A stretch of 64,000 nucleotides of DNA from Micrococcales bacterium (lineage in GTDB: Bacteria; Actinomycetota; Actinomycetes; Actinomycetales; Microbacteriaceae), in the NCBI GenBank assembly GCA_017306245.1, contig JAFKIY010000001.1:62001-126000 (forward strand), in the 5' to 3' direction. The notes below the pieces were generated by a model. It was not told the DNA's origin. It ran no database searches and saw only the letters and a list, made by a program, of their open reading frames with translations. Shown piece by piece: positions 44,197 to 53,420 of this stretch (positions are counted from its first letter, which is position 1; each line of letters starts with the position of its first letter). The translations under genes were made by a program, and so were the position numbers.

Positions 44197-47100
44197 CGAG
44201 GCATTCAGCGCAGAGAAGCTCGCCGACGCGCTCGGGCGACCCCGGCCCACCGAGCAACAGAAAGCCGTGATCGAGTGCGCGCAGGGTCCGGCGCTCGTGA
44301 TCGCCGGAGCAGGAAGCGGAAAAACCGAGACGATGGCCGGTCGTGTGATCTGGCTTCTGGCCAACGGGCACGTGCGGCCGGGCGAAGTCCTCGGCCTCAC
44401 GTTCACGCGCAAAGCGGCGGGGGAGCTTTCCGACCGGATCCGGCGCCGCATCGGCACACTCGCCTCGACCGGCCTGATCCCGCACGATGTGGACGAGCTC
44501 GACCCGCCGACCGTGACCACGTACAACGCGTTCGCGAATACGATCTTCCGCGACAACGCCGTCCTGCTCGGGCGGGAGAGCGACGGCGCCGTGCTGGGCG
44601 AAGCCTCGGCATGGCAGCTCGCCCGATCGATCGTGATCGAGAGCCGCGATGCGCGGCTCGCCGAATGGGACCAAACCCCGGACCGCATCACCTCCGCGGT
44701 GCTGGACTTGAGCCACGAACTCAGCGAAAACGTGGTCGATGCTGCGCGTGTGCACGCGATGGCCGCGCGCTTTGCCGAGCTCGCCGATTTGCCGACCGGC
44801 GGAACCGGGCAGTACACGAAGGCGCTGGAGATCGTGTCCTCGGTGTCGTCGCTGCCCCTGCTCCTGGATCTTGCGACCCAATTTGCCGAGGCCAAAGCGC
44901 GGCGCGGACTCGTGGAGTACGCCGATCAGGTCATGCTCGCCCTCCAGGTGATCCGACGCGTTGAGCAGGTGGCCGCCGAGCTTCGCGACCGGTACCGGGT
45001 CGTGCTCCTCGACGAATACCAGGACACGAGCGTCGTGCAGACCTGGCTGCTGTCCGAGCTGTTCTCGGGGCACCCGGTGATGGCCGTGGGCGACCCGAAC
45101 CAGTCGATTTACGGATGGCGTGGGGCGAGCGCGGCGAATCTGGAACAGTTCGCGACCGGTTTCGGCGCCGGGTCGCCCGTGCAGGAATTCGCCTTGTCGA
45201 CGAGCTGGCGGAACGGCCATGCGATTCTGGCCGCCGCGAACCGGCTCGTCGAGCCCCTCCTCGCCACCACGACGGTTCGCGTGCAGGAACTGGAGGCCGC
45301 GCCGACCGCGACGAGCATTCCGGTTGACGTGACGTTTGAGGAAACCATTGCGGAGGAAGCCGCATCCGCCGCGCGCTGGTTGAAACAGCAGCTTTCCGAG
45401 CCTCACGGCGAGGGCAAGCCGACCGCCGCCATGCTGTTCCGGGCGCGACGCACCCAGTCGATTTTCGTCGAAGCGCTGCGCGCGGAGGGCGTCCCATTCC
45501 ACGTGCTCGGGATCGGCGGCCTGCTCGACGAGCCGGAGGTCGCCGACCTCGTGTGCGCGCTCACCGTGGTGAGCGATCCGACCGCGGGTTCGGAACTGGT
45601 CAGGCTTCTGGCCGGTTCGCGGTGGCGCATCGGCGTTCGCGACCTGCACGCCCTCAGCAGGGTCGCATCGTGGCTCCGCGACCACGATCACGCCCAGAAG
45701 CCGCTCGACGATGCGACCAGACAGAAGCTTCGCGACTCCGTCGCCGACGGCGAGGGCGGCTCCATCATCGATGCGCTCGACTTCGTGGCGCACGCGAGCC
45801 CGGGCCACTCCATGCTGGAGCGGTTCTCGGCTGAGGGCCTGGAGCGGCTGAAGGATGCCGGAACCGTTTTTGCGAGGCTGCGCACCCGCGCTTCTCTCGA
45901 GCTGCTGGATTTCGTGGCGCTCGTCGAGCAGGAATTCAACCTGGATATCGAGGTGATCGCCAATGAGCGGCGTTCGAACGCCCAGGCGAGCCGGGAGGCG
46001 TTCTTCGACGCGATCACCTCATTCCGTGCGGTGAACGAGGACGGGGATCTGGCGCACTTCCTCTCCTGGCTGCGCGAAGCGGTGCGCAGGGACGATCTCG
46101 CCCCGAGGCCGGAAGAACCCGAGAAGGGCGCCGTGCAGCTTCTCACGATCCACGGGTCGAAAGGACTCGAATGGGATGTCGTCGTCGTGCCGCGGATGGT
46201 CTCGGACGAGTTCCCGGCGAAAACCCGCAATTCCAACGGCTGGACCTCCTTCGGCTCGCTTCCCTACGAGTTCCGGGGGGATGCGGAAAGCCTCCCGGTG
46301 TTCGACTGGGAACGCGCCGACTCGCGGAAGGACCTTCTCGCCCGCCACGACGCGTTCACTGCGGGCGTCAGGGAACGATATGAGCGGGAGGAGCGGCGGC
46401 TCGCCTACGTCGCGGTGACCAGGGCGCGGCACGCGCTGCTGCTCACCGGATCGTTCTGGTCAAGCCAGTCCGCACCCCGCGGTCCGAGCCGATACCTGGT
46501 GGAGCTGGCCGAGGCGGGAATCATCCCGGAACTTCCGGAGGGTCCGGTCGCAGAGGAGAAACCGGAGGCGCAGCAGGATGCGCCGATGTCGTGGCCCGAG
46601 GACCCCCTGGGCGGTCGCCGGCCGGTGGTGGAGCTGGCCGCGACACTGGTGCGCGAGGCCGAGCCGGCCGCGGGCGGCGAGTTTGCGGAGGATCTGGAAC
46701 TCCTGCTCGCCGAGCGGGCGAGGCTCTCGAGGGCGGCGGAATCCGTCGAGTTGCCGCACCGCATTCCGGCGAGCCGGTTCAAGGACTTCGTGACGGATCC
46801 TTCCCGGATCGCATCCGACATCCGCCGCCCGATGCCGGAACGACCTTACCGCGCGACCCGCCTTGGCACGCTGTTCCACTCCTGGGTCGAGGAGCGCTCG
46901 GGGCTGTCGGGTTTGGGGGATGCCATTGATGCGCTGCCGGGTGAACTCGACCAGGAGTATGCGGCGATCGACGGCGAGGAGCTCGCCCGGCTCCAGGAGA
47001 CGTTCGAGCGATCCGTCTGGGCCAGCCTCAAACCCGTGGAGGTGGAGCGCGAAATCCATCTTCCGTTTGACGGCCACATCGTCATTTGCAAGATCGACGC

Positions 47101-47359
47101 CGTGTACGAGCACGACGGCCGGTACCAGATCGTCGACTGGAAGACGGGCAAGGCGCCGCAGAGCGACGGGGAGCTTGCCGAACGCCAACTGCAACTTGCC
47201 CTGTACCGTCTCGCGTTCGCGCGCTGGAAGGGAATCGACCCGGGGGAAGTGGATGCCGTGTTCTACTACGTGTCCGATGACCGGGTCATCGAGCCGGAGC
47301 GAATCTACGACGAGGACGAGCTTCTCGCCCTCTGGCGCTCCGCAACGCGGTCGACCTGA
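44189..47359 (+). CDS. adnB: AdnB-like helicase-nuclease subunit
   Basis: A 1056-residue UvrD/RecB-type motor-nuclease, the driving subunit of AdnAB. All helicase motifs look active: AGAGSGKTET, LDEYQDTSVVQ, GDPNQSIYGWRGA, LTIHGSKGLEWDVVVVP and YVAVTRARHALLL. The C-terminal nuclease has CKIDAVY and IVDWKTGKAPQ followed by QLALYRLAFA. GTG 44189 starts inside adnA, so the subunits are coupled. It acts in homologous recombination and DNA-end processing. Confidence 0.93.
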   Translation: MTDEAFSAEKLADALGRPRPTEQQKAVIECAQGPALVIAGAGSGKTETMAGRVIWLLANGHVRPGEVLGLTFTRKAAGELSDRIRRRIGTLASTGLIPHDVDELDPPTVTTYNAFANTIFRDNAVLLGRESDGAVLGEASAWQLARSIVIESRDARLAEWDQTPDRITSAVLDLSHELSENVVDAARVHAMAARFAELADLPTGGTGQYTKALEIVSSVSSLPLLLDLATQFAEAKARRGLVEYADQVMLALQVIRRVEQVAAELRDRYRVVLLDEYQDTSVVQTWLLSELFSGHPVMAVGDPNQSIYGWRGASAANLEQFATGFGAGSPVQEFALSTSWRNGHAILAAANRLVEPLLATTTVRVQELEAAPTATSIPVDVTFEETIAEEAASAARWLKQQLSEPHGEGKPTAAMLFRARRTQSIFVEALRAEGVPFHVLGIGGLLDEPEVADLVCALTVVSDPTAGSELVRLLAGSRWRIGVRDLHALSRVASWLRDHDHAQKPLDDATRQKLRDSVADGEGGSIIDALDFVAHASPGHSMLERFSAEGLERLKDAGTVFARLRTRASLELLDFVALVEQEFNLDIEVIANERRSNAQASREAFFDAITSFRAVNEDGDLAHFLSWLREAVRRDDLAPRPEEPEKGAVQLLTIHGSKGLEWDVVVVPRMVSDEFPAKTRNSNGWTSFGSLPYEFRGDAESLPVFDWERADSRKDLLARHDAFTAGVRERYEREERRLAYVAVTRARHALLLTGSFWSSQSAPRGPSRYLVELAEAGIIPELPEGPVAEEKPEAQQDAPMSWPEDPLGGRRPVVELAATLVREAEPAAGGEFAEDLELLLAERARLSRAAESVELPHRIPASRFKDFVTDPSRIASDIRRPMPERPYRATRLGTLFHSWVEERSGLSGLGDAIDALPGELDQEYAAIDGEELARLQETFERSVWASLKPVEVEREIHLPFDGHIVICKIDAVYEHDGRYQIVDWKTGKAPQSDGELAERQLQLALYRLAFARWKGIDPGEVDAVFYYVSDDRVIEPERIYDEDELLALWRSATRST

Positions 47360-47384
47360 ACCGGACTCGTCTCGCAGCCCCAGA

Positions 47385-48245
47385 TCACGGTACGGCGCGG
47401 AGTTGCACGGGGCGGCCCATGATGGCGGAGGCGAGCGCTTCGACAGGCTCCCGCGGCGCGGCAGGATTTTCGACGAGGGCGAAGTCGACGTCGCCGACTT
47501 CGGGCAGGTCCATGGCGGACGGGAGTTCGACCAGGTCGCTGGGGATGAGCGACTGGGGGAACACCGCGACCCCGATCCCGGCGCGCACGGCCGCCAGCAC
47601 ACCGTTGACTTCCCTCACATTGCACGTGATGCGCCAGGTGCGCCCGACCGATTCGAGCGCGCGGATGGCGAAGTCGCGGCTCAGGCTCGGCGCCTGGTAC
47701 ACGATGAGGGGGAGCGGCGCTGTCGTGTCGATCATGATGCTCTGGTGTCCGACCCACACCATGCGGTCGCGCCTGACGAGGCGCCCGAGCGGGTCGCCGG
47801 ATTCCTGTTTGACGAAGACGAGGTCGAGTTGCCCGGCGTGCAGCCGACGCATGAGCGCACCGCTCTGGTTCACGGTCAGTTCGAGGTTGATTTGCGGGTA
47901 GAGCTGGCGGAAGTCGCGCAGCACCCGGGGGAGCTGGGTGAGGGCAAGGTCGTCGGCAGAGCCGAACCGGAGGCGGCCGCGCATCGCCGACCCGGTGAAG
48001 TAGTTCGCCGCCTCGTCGTGGGCGGACAGGATGGTGCGCGCGAACCCCAGCATGGCGTCCCCGTTGTCGGTGAGGCGCACGTCGCGGGTGTCTCTCGTGA
48101 CGAGGTGGCGCCCGGCCGCAAGTTCCAGTTTCCGGATGTGCTGGCTCACGGTGGGCTGGCTGAGGTTTAACTGCTGGGCCGCCTGGGTGAAGTTCAGCGT
48201 TTCGGCGACGGTGGCGAAAGTCTTGAGGAGCACGGGATCGAACAT
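47385..48245 (-). CDS. LysR-family transcriptional regulator
   Basis: A 286-residue LysR regulator. The winged helix-turn-helix (residues 1-60) has ETLNFTQAAQQLNLSQPTVSQHIRKLE, then a typical effector-binding domain. The ATG at 48245 has GGGAGC upstream. It diverges from an MFS gene with 83 bases between starts, the classic arrangement in which the regulator controls its neighbour. TATAGGCTCGATA at about 48276-48288 is a candidate T-N11-A site. Effector unknown. Confidence 0.9.
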   Translation of the reverse strand: MFDPVLLKTFATVAETLNFTQAAQQLNLSQPTVSQHIRKLELAAGRHLVTRDTRDVRLTDNGDAMLGFARTILSAHDEAANYFTGSAMRGRLRFGSADDLALTQLPRVLRDFRQLYPQINLELTVNQSGALMRRLHAGQLDLVFVKQESGDPLGRLVRRDRMVWVGHQSIMIDTTAPLPLIVYQAPSLSRDFAIRALESVGRTWRITCNVREVNGVLAAVRAGIGVAVFPQSLIPSDLVELPSAMDLPEVGDVDFALVENPAAPREPVEALASAIMGRPVQLRAVP

Positions 48246-48315
48246 GCTCCCAAGTATTACAGAAATCAATGCGAGTTATAGGCTCGATAATGCCAGTGAA
48301 TAGCCGGGCCCATCG

Positions 48316-48321
48316 TACCGT
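48316..48321 (+). promoter_or_regulatory. -10 box, leaderless promoter of the MFS gene
   Basis: TACCGT ends seven bases before the GTG at 48329. GATAAT at 48285-48290 is an alternative -10 giving a leader of about 30 bases. Confidence 0.4.
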
Positions 48322-48328
48322 TGACGGT

Positions 48329-49663
48329 GTGACACCGGAACAGGCATTGGCGGACGGGGCGACCGCGCCCATCCCGGTCATGCTCGTGCGCCCGCGCTGG
48401 CGGGACACGTTCAGTTCGCTCCGCATCCACAACTACCGCCTGTACGTGTTCTCGCAGCTCGTATCGAACACCTCCGCGTGGGCTATGCGGATCGCCATCG
48501 ACTGGCTGGTGTTCGAACTCACCGGGAGCGTCGCGCTTGTCGGGGTCACCGTCGCGCTCCAGTTCGGCCCGATGCTGCTTCTCGGACCCCTCGGCGGGGT
48601 CATTGCGGACCGTTATCCGAAGAGGCGGCTCCTCGTGATCACGCAATCGATCAACGCCGTGGCCAGCCTGGCGCTCGCCGTTCTCACCATCACCGGGATC
48701 GTCACCGTGTGGGAGGTGTTCGCGACCGCGCTCATCATGGGGTGCGTGGCCGTTGTCGACTCGCCGGCACGGTCGGTTTTCGTGAATGAGATGGTCGGGC
48801 ACGGGCGTCTGGGCAATGCGATCAGCATCAACGCGTCGATTTTCCACCTCGGCGGACTCGTCGGCCCCGCAATCAGCGGAGTCCTGATCGCCCTGGTCGG
48901 CGCCGGGTGGGCGATTGCCGCCAACTCGCTGGCCGCGTGCGTCGTCGTGGTGACGCTCCTCAGCATGCGCACGGGAGAGCTGCTGCCGTCCCTCGTCGCG
49001 GCGCGCGGAAAGGGGCAAATCCGCGAAGGACTGCGCTACGTGCGCTCCAAGCCGACAATTTTCTGGCCCATCGTGATGCTCGCCTTCGTCGCGACGTTCG
49101 GCATGAACCTGCCGGTGATGCTCGTCGCGTTCGCGGATCACGTGTTCGGCTCCGGCGCGGCGGGGTACGGCCTGTACAGCTCGGCGGCCGCTCTCGGCGC
49201 GCTCGCCGGGTCGATCATTTCCACGAGGCGCATGAGCTACCGCCTGCGCACGATCATGTTCGCGGCCGGCTGTTTCGGGCTGACCATCATCGCCTCCGGG
49301 ATCGCGCCTGTCGTCTCGATCTTCCTCGTGTGCCTCATGGGCATCGGTTTCACGAGGTTGATTTTCGCGACGACGGCCGAGTCGATCGTGCAGATGTCGA
49401 CGAACCGGATCATCCGCGGGCGCGTCATGGCCATCTACGCGATGGTCGTCCTCGGCGGTCAGGCCATCGGAGGTCCGCTTATGGGGTGGGCGACGGAGCT
49501 GTGGGGAGTTCGGGCCGCGATGATCGCCTCCGGGGTGGTTCCGTCGGTGGCCGCCATCGTGATCGCGATCCTTCTCGCCCGGGCGGGGAAACTGTCGCTG
49601 CGCTTCCGCACGCGCCACAAGTTCATCCCGTTCGCCATCGAGGTGCGCGGCCAGCTGGGCTGA
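48329..49663 (+). CDS. MFS transporter (MFS_3/EntS-like)
   Basis: A 444-residue, twelve-helix transporter with the EntS/MFS_3 opening FSSLRIHNYRLYVFSQLVS, motif A GGVIADRYPKRRLLV and a long cytoplasmic tail. Likely an exporter; the substrate is unknown. The start is uncertain: GTG 48329 agrees with a nearby -10 box, while ATG 48290 or 48269 would add 13 or 20 residues. It is probably controlled by the divergent LysR protein. Confidence 0.85.
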   Translation: MTPEQALADGATAPIPVMLVRPRWRDTFSSLRIHNYRLYVFSQLVSNTSAWAMRIAIDWLVFELTGSVALVGVTVALQFGPMLLLGPLGGVIADRYPKRRLLVITQSINAVASLALAVLTITGIVTVWEVFATALIMGCVAVVDSPARSVFVNEMVGHGRLGNAISINASIFHLGGLVGPAISGVLIALVGAGWAIAANSLAACVVVVTLLSMRTGELLPSLVAARGKGQIREGLRYVRSKPTIFWPIVMLAFVATFGMNLPVMLVAFADHVFGSGAAGYGLYSSAAALGALAGSIISTRRMSYRLRTIMFAAGCFGLTIIASGIAPVVSIFLVCLMGIGFTRLIFATTAESIVQMSTNRIIRGRVMAIYAMVVLGGQAIGGPLMGWATELWGVRAAMIASGVVPSVAAIVIAILLARAGKLSLRFRTRHKFIPFAIEVRGQLG

Positions 49664-49695
49664 GCCGCCCGCGGCCACCGGCCCGCCGGGTGGGG

Positions 49696-50688
49696 TTATG
49701 CCCGCCGCTGATCCAGCATCGCCTCAACCTCGTCGACGCCGAGGACAGGCATGGTGTCGTGGCTCAGCGTGCTGCCGAGGTCGTTGTGCACGCTGTCGGC
49801 CAGCCCCTGCAGCATCGCGACGGCGTCATCGACGATCTCGGTCGAGCGTTCCTGGCTTCCGTGCAGCAGCCATTTCGCGAGCTCGAGTTCGGCGTACAGC
49901 CGAGCCCGCCTGGCAAGCTGGCGGTCCCGGGAACCCCGGGAAAGCTGGTACTCGTCGATGACGGAATCCGCGGCCCCGTCGTCGGCGGATCCGAGCAGCC
50001 AGAACAAATCCCGGGCCGGGTCTCCAACGCTCAAACCCTGCCAGCCGAGAATGCCGGCGACCTCATCGCCTTCGCGCAAAATGGAGTCGGCCGAGAGGGA
50101 TCCGTTCACGACGGTCGGGGCGAACTGCCAGAGCGCGGAGTCCTCCGTGGCGCTCTCCCACCGGCCGAGAAGCGCGGCGGGGACGAGGCCCGTCGCGGAC
50201 GCGCGGTCCATGATGACCAGGCAGGCGCGGCGCAGTTCGGCGGCGCCCAGAACCGGCAGTCCGGCATCCGCGACGAAACTCGTCGGCAGGGCATGGATTG
50301 CCGCGATCGCGCGCCCGATCGACGGCGCGAGGCCGGGGCCCGGCCGAATGTCGTCGAGGGTGATGCGGTTTCCGTGCACGAATTCGTACACCACGGCGCG
50401 GGTGCCGCCAACCGGGACCTGGCCGACAAACGTGGAGACCGCGAACGGCAGGCGGGCGCGGATCCCCGTGCTCAGGGCGCGCAGGGCCACGAGATCGGCG
50501 GACTGCTCAGACTCTGCCCGCTCCGAGGTGGGGATGCGGATGATCCAGTGGGCTCCGTCGGAGCCGGTGACGAGCGCAGCCTCGAAATCGCCGTGCGTTC
50601 CCGAGCCGATCGCCATCGCCCCCGCGACATCGAGGCCGGGGACGGCGGAACTCGCAAGCGCGGCGAGGGTGAAGTGGGATCTGGCCAT
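49696..50688 (-). CDS. APH-fold pseudokinase
   Basis: A 330-residue protein with the aminoglycoside-phosphotransferase fold: an N-lobe lysine region (FEAALVTGSDGAHWIIRIP), a hinge (AVVYEFVHG) and the GDPARDLFWLL end motif. The catalytic loop, HGDxxxxN in active enzymes, reads N195-GSLSADS: the catalytic Asp is Ser and the metal Asn is Ser. The second metal Asp (IDW) is replaced in ILGWQG. It should be inactive as a kinase. ATG 50688 has TACCCT six bases upstream. It diverges from nudC. Confidence 0.82.
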   Translation of the reverse strand: MARSHFTLAALASSAVPGLDVAGAMAIGSGTHGDFEAALVTGSDGAHWIIRIPTSERAESEQSADLVALRALSTGIRARLPFAVSTFVGQVPVGGTRAVVYEFVHGNRITLDDIRPGPGLAPSIGRAIAAIHALPTSFVADAGLPVLGAAELRRACLVIMDRASATGLVPAALLGRWESATEDSALWQFAPTVVNGSLSADSILREGDEVAGILGWQGLSVGDPARDLFWLLGSADDGAADSVIDEYQLSRGSRDRQLARRARLYAELELAKWLLHGSQERSTEIVDDAVAMLQGLADSVHNDLGSTLSHDTMPVLGVDEVEAMLDQRRA

Positions 50689-50694
50689 ACCGTC

Positions 50695-50700
50695 AGGGTA
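50695..50700 (-). promoter_or_regulatory. -10 box, leaderless promoter of the pseudokinase
   Basis: TACCCT on the minus strand ends six bases before the ATG at 50688. It is the same box as for dapD. Confidence 0.55.
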
Positions 50701-50772
50701 GGTCGTACCGGCGAGGGCATCCCCGAACGCCACGCGCTTCACACCAAGCTCTCCTGCAATGATGAAGGAGTG

Positions 50773-51741
50773 ATGGAACCCGCTGATCGCCTTGCCGGCT
50801 GGTCCGCGCTGCCGTCCGACGCGCCAACCGCCTCCCTGTCCACGATGTTGTCGCGCAGCGCAGTGGACCGGGACCACGTTTCCCGGTCACGCGACGATCT
50901 TTTCGCGCAGCTGCTTTCGGATCCGGCCACGCGCATCCTGCCCGTGTGGAACGGGCGCGCCCTGTGCATTCCCGGCGACGTCACGTCGTTGCGGCTTCTG
51001 TCGCCGGCCGAAGCACCGCGGGCGGACACCATGCTGTATCTGGGACGGTCGATGTCGCCGGAGTGCCGGGAGCCGGTGGGAACCCCGATCGTCGCGGTCG
51101 TGTTGTCTGACGCTGAGGCGCTCGCGCTGGCTTCGGACGAGGACTGGCTCGGGCTTCGCGACCTCGGCGCGGTGCTCGGCGACCGCGATGCCGGTCTACT
51201 CGTGGAATCCGTGGCGCTCGCCAACTGGCACGAAACCCACCGGTTTTCGCCGCGCACCGGCAAGCCGCTCGTTCCCGAGCAGGGCGGATGGGTTCTTCGC
51301 GCAGCCGACGACACGGCCGAGGTCTTCCCGCGGACCGATCCGGCGATCATCGTCGCCGTCACGGATTCGGACGACCGGCTCCTCCTCGGTTCGAACGCCC
51401 TGTGGCAGAACAACCGGTACTCACTGCTCGCCGGGTTCGTGGAACCGGGGGAGTCCCTCGAAGCGGCGGTGGCCCGCGAAATCTTCGAGGAGTCCGGAGT
51501 CCGGGTGGTCGATCCGATCTATCTGGGCTCGCAGCCGTGGCCGTTCCCCGCCTCGCTCATGGTCGGATTCCGCGCTCTCGCCGACCCGCGCGGGGACTGG
51601 AACATGGCCCCGGACGGCACCGAGATCCTGGATCTGCGCTGGTTCACCCGCGATGAGCTGCAGAGCGACCCCGGACTCATCCTTCCCGGGCCGACCTCGA
51701 TAGCGCGCGTCATCATCGACCGTTGGCTGGGGGCGGCGTGA
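50773..51741 (+). CDS. nudC: NADH pyrophosphatase NudC
   Basis: A 322-residue NUDIX enzyme that splits NAD(H) and can remove NAD caps from RNA. The Nudix box is GFVEPGESLEAAVAREIFEESG, and the NudC hallmark SQPWPFPASLM follows. The zinc ribbon before the Nudix domain has lost all cysteines (HRFSPRTGKPLVPEQGGW), so zinc is not bound there. ATG 50773 has GAAGGAG upstream. The TGA overlaps the uvrD2 start (GTGA). Confidence 0.92.
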   Translation: MEPADRLAGWSALPSDAPTASLSTMLSRSAVDRDHVSRSRDDLFAQLLSDPATRILPVWNGRALCIPGDVTSLRLLSPAEAPRADTMLYLGRSMSPECREPVGTPIVAVVLSDAEALALASDEDWLGLRDLGAVLGDRDAGLLVESVALANWHETHRFSPRTGKPLVPEQGGWVLRAADDTAEVFPRTDPAIIVAVTDSDDRLLLGSNALWQNNRYSLLAGFVEPGESLEAAVAREIFEESGVRVVDPIYLGSQPWPFPASLMVGFRALADPRGDWNMAPDGTEILDLRWFTRDELQSDPGLILPGPTSIARVIIDRWLGAA

Positions 51742-53420
51742 ACGCGGATCAGCTCCTGGATGGACTGGACCCGGAACAGCGGATCGTCGCGGAGTCGCTG
51801 CGCGGCGCGGTGCGCGTGCTTGCCGGTGCGGGGACCGGAAAGACGCGGGCGATCACGCACCGCATCGCCTACGGCGTGGCCACCGGGGTGTTCACGGAGT
51901 CGAAGGTCATGGCCATAACGTTTACCACGAGGGCCGCGGCGGAATTGCGCGGCCGGCTCCGCCGGCTGGGCGCCGGCGGAGTGTCGAGCCGCACGTTCCA
52001 CGCCGCGGCGCTCTCGCAGCTTGCGTTCTTTTGGCCGCAAGTCGTCGGCGGCACGATGCCGCGCATCCTCGAAGGCAAGGCGCGGCTGCTCGGGCAGACC
52101 GCGGAGTCCCTGCGCATCCGGGTCGACACCGCCACCCTGCGGGACCTCGCCGCGGAGATCGAGTGGCGGAAGATCTCCGGCCTGTCCGTCGACGATTACG
52201 CGAAACAGAACCGGCCACTGCCACCGGCACTCGATCTGGCGAAAGTGGTGGCGCTCCAGCAGGGATACGAGAACCTCAAGGACGAGCGCCGGCAATTGGA
52301 TTTCGAGGATGTGCTGCTCGCCTGCGCTGGCATGATCGAGTCCGAGCCGCGCGTCGCCCAGCGGGTGCGCGAGCAGTACCGCTTCTTCGTCGTCGACGAA
52401 TACCAGGATGTTTCTCCGTTGCAGCAGCGCCTGCTGGAGTTGTGGCTGGGTGATCGGCAGGACCTGTGCGTGGTCGGCGACGCGAGCCAGACGATTTACT
52501 CCTTCACCGGGGCGAGCCCCGACTTTCTCCTGGACTTCCCCCGCAGATACCCGGACGCGTCCTTCGTGCAACTGGAACGCAATTACCGTTCGACTCCGGC
52601 GATCGTCGAGACGGCGAACCGGCTCATGCGCAACCAGCGGGGAGCGCTGAGCCTCGCTGCGGCGGACTCCGAGGCGGGCGGCATAGCGCCGGCCGTTGAG
52701 GCCTATCGAAGCGATGCCGCGGAGGCGAGAGAGGTTGCCGCGCGCATTGCCGATCTCGTCGCGACGGGGGTCAGGCCGCAGGACATCGCCATCCTGTTCC
52801 GGATCAACGCGCAGTCGGCGGTCATCGGCACTGCGCTCGACGACGCGGGCATTGCCTACCAGGTGCGCGGCGGGGCGCGGTTCTTCGACCTGCCGGAAGT
52901 CAAACAGGCCATCATGATGCTCAAGGGCGCGACGATCGTGAAAACCCAGGATGCGCTGTTCAAGACGGTGAGCGACGTGCTCCGTTCCCTGGGGTGGACG
53001 CAGGACCCGCCGGCGATCGGGGGCGCGGTGCGCACCAGATGGGAATCGTTGAACGCGCTCATGCTTCTCGCGGAAGAGCAGCCCAACGGCACGGGTCTCA
53101 GCGAGTTCGTCACGGAACTTCTGGAGCGCTCTGCCGGGCAGCACGAGCCGACGATGTCGGCGGTGACGCTCGCGACGCTGCACTCCGCGAAGGGGCTCGA
53201 GTGGGACAACGTGTTCGTCGTCGGGTTGCAGGAAGGGCTCCTGCCGATCGGCTACGCGACGACGGATGCTGCGATCGCCGAGGAGCGGCGGCTGCTCTAC
53301 GTGGGGATCACGCGGGCACGGAAACGGCTGCAGTTGTCGTGGGCGGCAACGACGGGTCAGCGCTCGGGATCGAATGCGCCGTCCCGATTCCTCGCGGAAC
53401 TGACGCGCCAGACCAGGTGA
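51738..53420 (+). CDS. uvrD2: UvrD2-like DNA helicase, no HRDC domain
   Basis: A 560-residue superfamily-1 DNA helicase: AGAGTGKTR, VVDEYQDVSPLQQ, GDASQTIYSFTGA, LERNYRST, TLHSAKGLEWDNVFVVGL, LLYVGITRARKRL. The gene position after nudC matches mycobacterial uvrD2. That protein is about 700 residues and carries a C-terminal HRDC domain; here the frame stops right after the helicase core (FLAELTRQTR). The last 113 bases overlap a convergent gene. Confidence 0.88.
   Translation: MNADQLLDGLDPEQRIVAESLRGAVRVLAGAGTGKTRAITHRIAYGVATGVFTESKVMAITFTTRAAAELRGRLRRLGAGGVSSRTFHAAALSQLAFFWPQVVGGTMPRILEGKARLLGQTAESLRIRVDTATLRDLAAEIEWRKISGLSVDDYAKQNRPLPPALDLAKVVALQQGYENLKDERRQLDFEDVLLACAGMIESEPRVAQRVREQYRFFVVDEYQDVSPLQQRLLELWLGDRQDLCVVGDASQTIYSFTGASPDFLLDFPRRYPDASFVQLERNYRSTPAIVETANRLMRNQRGALSLAAADSEAGGIAPAVEAYRSDAAEAREVAARIADLVATGVRPQDIAILFRINAQSAVIGTALDDAGIAYQVRGGARFFDLPEVKQAIMMLKGATIVKTQDALFKTVSDVLRSLGWTQDPPAIGGAVRTRWESLNALMLLAEEQPNGTGLSEFVTELLERSAGQHEPTMSAVTLATLHSAKGLEWDNVFVVGLQEGLLPIGYATTDAAIAEERRLLYVGITRARKRLQLSWAATTGQRSGSNAPSRFLAELTRQTR

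Noticed and set aside
43210..44895. Open frame of 561 codons antisense to adnA/adnB
   Set aside because: Antisense shadow with no motifs or start signals; the plus-strand helicase motifs are continuous.
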